From assembly GCF_001522545.3 (NCBI RefSeq), contig NC_031771.1, positions 25,732,847 to 25,796,846 of the forward strand: a stretch of 64,000 bases of DNA. The letters run 5' to 3'. The translations under genes and the position numbers were made by a program. A model generated the notes under the pieces. That model had not been told where the DNA came from and ran no database searches. It saw only the letters and a list, made by a program, of their open reading frames with translations. Positions 61,815-64,000 of the stretch are shown here, piece after piece (position 1 is the stretch's first letter; each line of letters begins with the position of its first letter). Source of the DNA: Parus major. Taxonomy: Eukaryota; Chordata; Aves; Passeriformes; Paridae.

Positions 61815-64000
61815 GTAAGTTGTTCTTATTTTACATGATCTTCAGCACTAAACTAACTGTCTTTCCTGCATTATTTCCTCCTTTTCTGTTATTTCTGGTA
61901 AAGAAGTATTGTAACACATTTGTTTCTGCTAACACCTATTTCACAAATGGTAATGCTGTTTTAAACCATCCGCGGTGCCAAACATAGTCTTGCTTCCTGT
62001 TTCCAGACCAGTGTCTTGTGCTTTTGGACCAGCACAAGTGTTTTTGCAGTCACACAGCGAATTGGATTGGAAAACCGATGGAAGTTGTAGCAGAACATAG
62101 TGGGAGGGAAATCTGTTCTGTCTCACTGTGAGGCACCTTTAAGATTCTGGGGCTGAAGGGAGAAAGGGGGGTAAGGCGTCCTGAGGTGATTGTTTCAGGT
62201 GCCAGCACAAGCTTAAGCTGTCTGTGCTTCCCATGCTGACATCAGTTCAACAGTTCAAAAAATTAGTGTGAGAATAGTGAGAGTGTTACAGAAATGTTTT
62301 AAATTTTGCAAGCTTAAAGGGAGATTTCCTCGTTGTCACAAAATTGGGTATTTCTATGTCTGTCTCAGGCTAACCACCATCTTGCTATGTTTTTCTCTGT
62401 TATGAAACTTGGTAGCACTGTTGCATTGTTACACCTGGCAAATTGATCTTCCTACATGAATAGAAAACCTTAACTTACCTTGCTGTTAAGTAAGTAATCT
62501 GATTTAACTAACAAAGCTGTGCTACTGCAGTTTTTAAAGTTAAAGCAGACTGGAATAACCACACCTGCTTCTTTATGTCTTATTAGTCTGAGATCTGCAC
62601 TGGGTGTGTTCAAACCCAAGTATCATTCTGTACAGAAGTTTTCTTGTGGGTCAGTTTTTGAATGGATTCTTTTATATTCTGCATGGCTTGTGTTCTAATT
62701 TAATAAATCCTGCAAAAATGAACTGGAGGAGAGTCTTACATGGCTACTAAAGCAGACAGCTGTAGAAGAGAGTGCACTAGAATCCTTGATGCTGCTCAAC
62801 AGCTACTCCAGCCTTAGGTTTCCATGTATTCTGACATTGCTTTGAACAGTAGGGGGCACATTTGCAGGGTAGGTGAGGCCTACAAATTCCACAACAAAAC
62901 TTCTAAATGATTTCTTTTGTCAGTTGTAAATATTGCATCAGTTTGAGGCTCCAGTATGACCTTGTTTAATAGGTGCTGCCAAAGAATATGATATTGATTC
63001 TCAAACTGTCCCCAAGACAGATACCATTATTGGATCTATGCTATAACTTCCGTAATTACATTTTCCAATTAGTTAAAAAGAAAAAAAAAACCAGCCTTAT
63101 TACATTGAAGATAAAAGCCAGCTTTCAACAGCAGGGAGCCATGATCGACAATCATTCCAATTAGGAAGGCTTCTTGTCAAAATGCGCTAAAATCAGACTT
63201 CTCTGAACAATAATGAGGTTGGCCTAAGTCTATAATAAGCCTTCAATGTAATGCCATATATTTAGCTTACTAGCACAGTATCTTTTTTGAGTTCTGATGA
63301 GCTGAAAAGCAGATTTTGTTCTGAATGAGTATTTTGTAGGTGTCAGTGACATTGCTGTGTATCACTGAAATCAGTGCAAATGTTGCCTCAGGTACTCTGC
63401 AAAACAGCTAATGCAGTCCTGTGTTGATTGCAGAGACATTTTAGGTGGCACTGTGTTGATGTGATGTGATCTCTGTTTCTGGGGACAGATTGGCATGTAG
63501 GATTTTCTTTACCATGCCTTATTGCATAATGTAGGCAACCCCTAGGATGAGGTCTGGCCATAAGTCTTAGCTGCCTCTTGTACCCAGATCAGTGTTAGAT
63601 CTGTGCCAAGGTGAACTTGAAGGTTTTCTTGTTACTGTTTTTTGTCTTTGGTTAACAGCTTTTTAAAAACTGGATTGTCCATAGATCTGCAGTATTCAAA
63701 ACTTTGGATGAAAAAACTAGAAGAAGGAGACCGTTTGCAGTGGGATACATCACTTATAAATGTTTTTAACACAAAATGTGTGGGCAAACTATTTGGTAAA
63801 GTTTTCTTAGTTTACACCAAATAATTTTTATCGTGTTTTGACATGAAAGTTTTCTGGATATGATTGAAGATACTATCTGTTCAGCATGGGAATAAGAAAG
63901 AAAAATGTTTCAAATGAATTTTGAGCAGGGTAACATCTCAAAGTCCCTCACAAAACTTTGTAAATATGTTGCAGTTTAGGAAAGCAACTGTTACAACAGG
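61815..64000 (+). other. FHIP1A: Start of the next FHIP1A intron, running off the window
   Basis: The intron begins with GTAAGTTG. I looked for the continuation of the FHIP1A protein after the ...TYFCP junction and did not find it before the right edge, so the next exon must lie further downstream. The stretch holds ordinary AT-rich sequence, an A10 tract near 63081-63090 and no recognisable mobile element. The 60-codon frame at 63642-63824 does not resemble FHIP. Confidence 0.75.

Noticed and set aside
63642..63824. 60-codon + strand frame as the next FHIP1A exon
   Set aside because: The peptide does not continue the FHIP family sequence, and no proper acceptor/donor pair frames it in phase.
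1..64000. A novel defence, mobile or biosynthetic system
   Set aside because: The window is a single vertebrate gene's promoter, introns and first coding exons with ordinary avian repeats. Nothing suggests a multi-gene system.

Overview
This window is vertebrate nuclear DNA, almost certainly from a bird. It contains several CR1 LINE fragments that end in the avian-type TTCTGTGA/TTCTATGA 3' terminus, an LTR fragment resembling a family I know from neoavian genomes, sparse AT-rich introns, and one CpG island. I cannot fix the species. There are no operons, CRISPR arrays or prokaryotic features. Nearly all short open frames are chance frames in non-coding DNA.

The only protein-coding gene I can support is the 5' part of FHIP1A (formerly FAM160A1), on the + strand. 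Its likely promoter is a CpG island at about 13.78-14.9 kb, broken by a 122-base assembly gap (13828-13949). Two candidate non-coding first exons end at splice donors after 14261 and 14628. A very long 5'UTR intron region of about 45 kb follows. It probably contains at least one more leader exon, best seen at 28153-28268. The first coding exon is 59553-59785 (start codon 59684) and the second is 61188-61814. They join in phase 0 to give the first 243 residues; the rest of the gene lies beyond the right edge. FHIP proteins are the cargo-linking subunits of the FTS-Hook-FHIP (FHF) dynein/dynactin adaptor complex.

Layout: 1-13.7 kb is upstream intergenic DNA with two head-to-tail CR1 copies (3.4-4.9 kb), one of them split by a 280-bp solo LTR, and a CR1 nested in another CR1 just upstream of the island (12.79-13.64 kb). 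The promoter island follows at 13.78-14.9 kb. From 14.9 to 59.55 kb is intron with CR1 copies at 17.7, 23.1 and 46.8 kb, an LTR fragment at 39.35 kb, microsatellites, and several perfect hairpins clustered at 42-46 kb. From 59.55 to 61.81 kb are the two coding exons and the intron between them. The remainder, to 64 kb, is the next intron.

I found no convincing undescribed biological system. The most useful leads are the uORF-rich 5' leader (a probable 116-nt leader exon with two uORFs, plus three uORFs in the first coding exon), the nested transposons, the hairpin cluster, and a 68/53-bp segment pair flanking the promoter.
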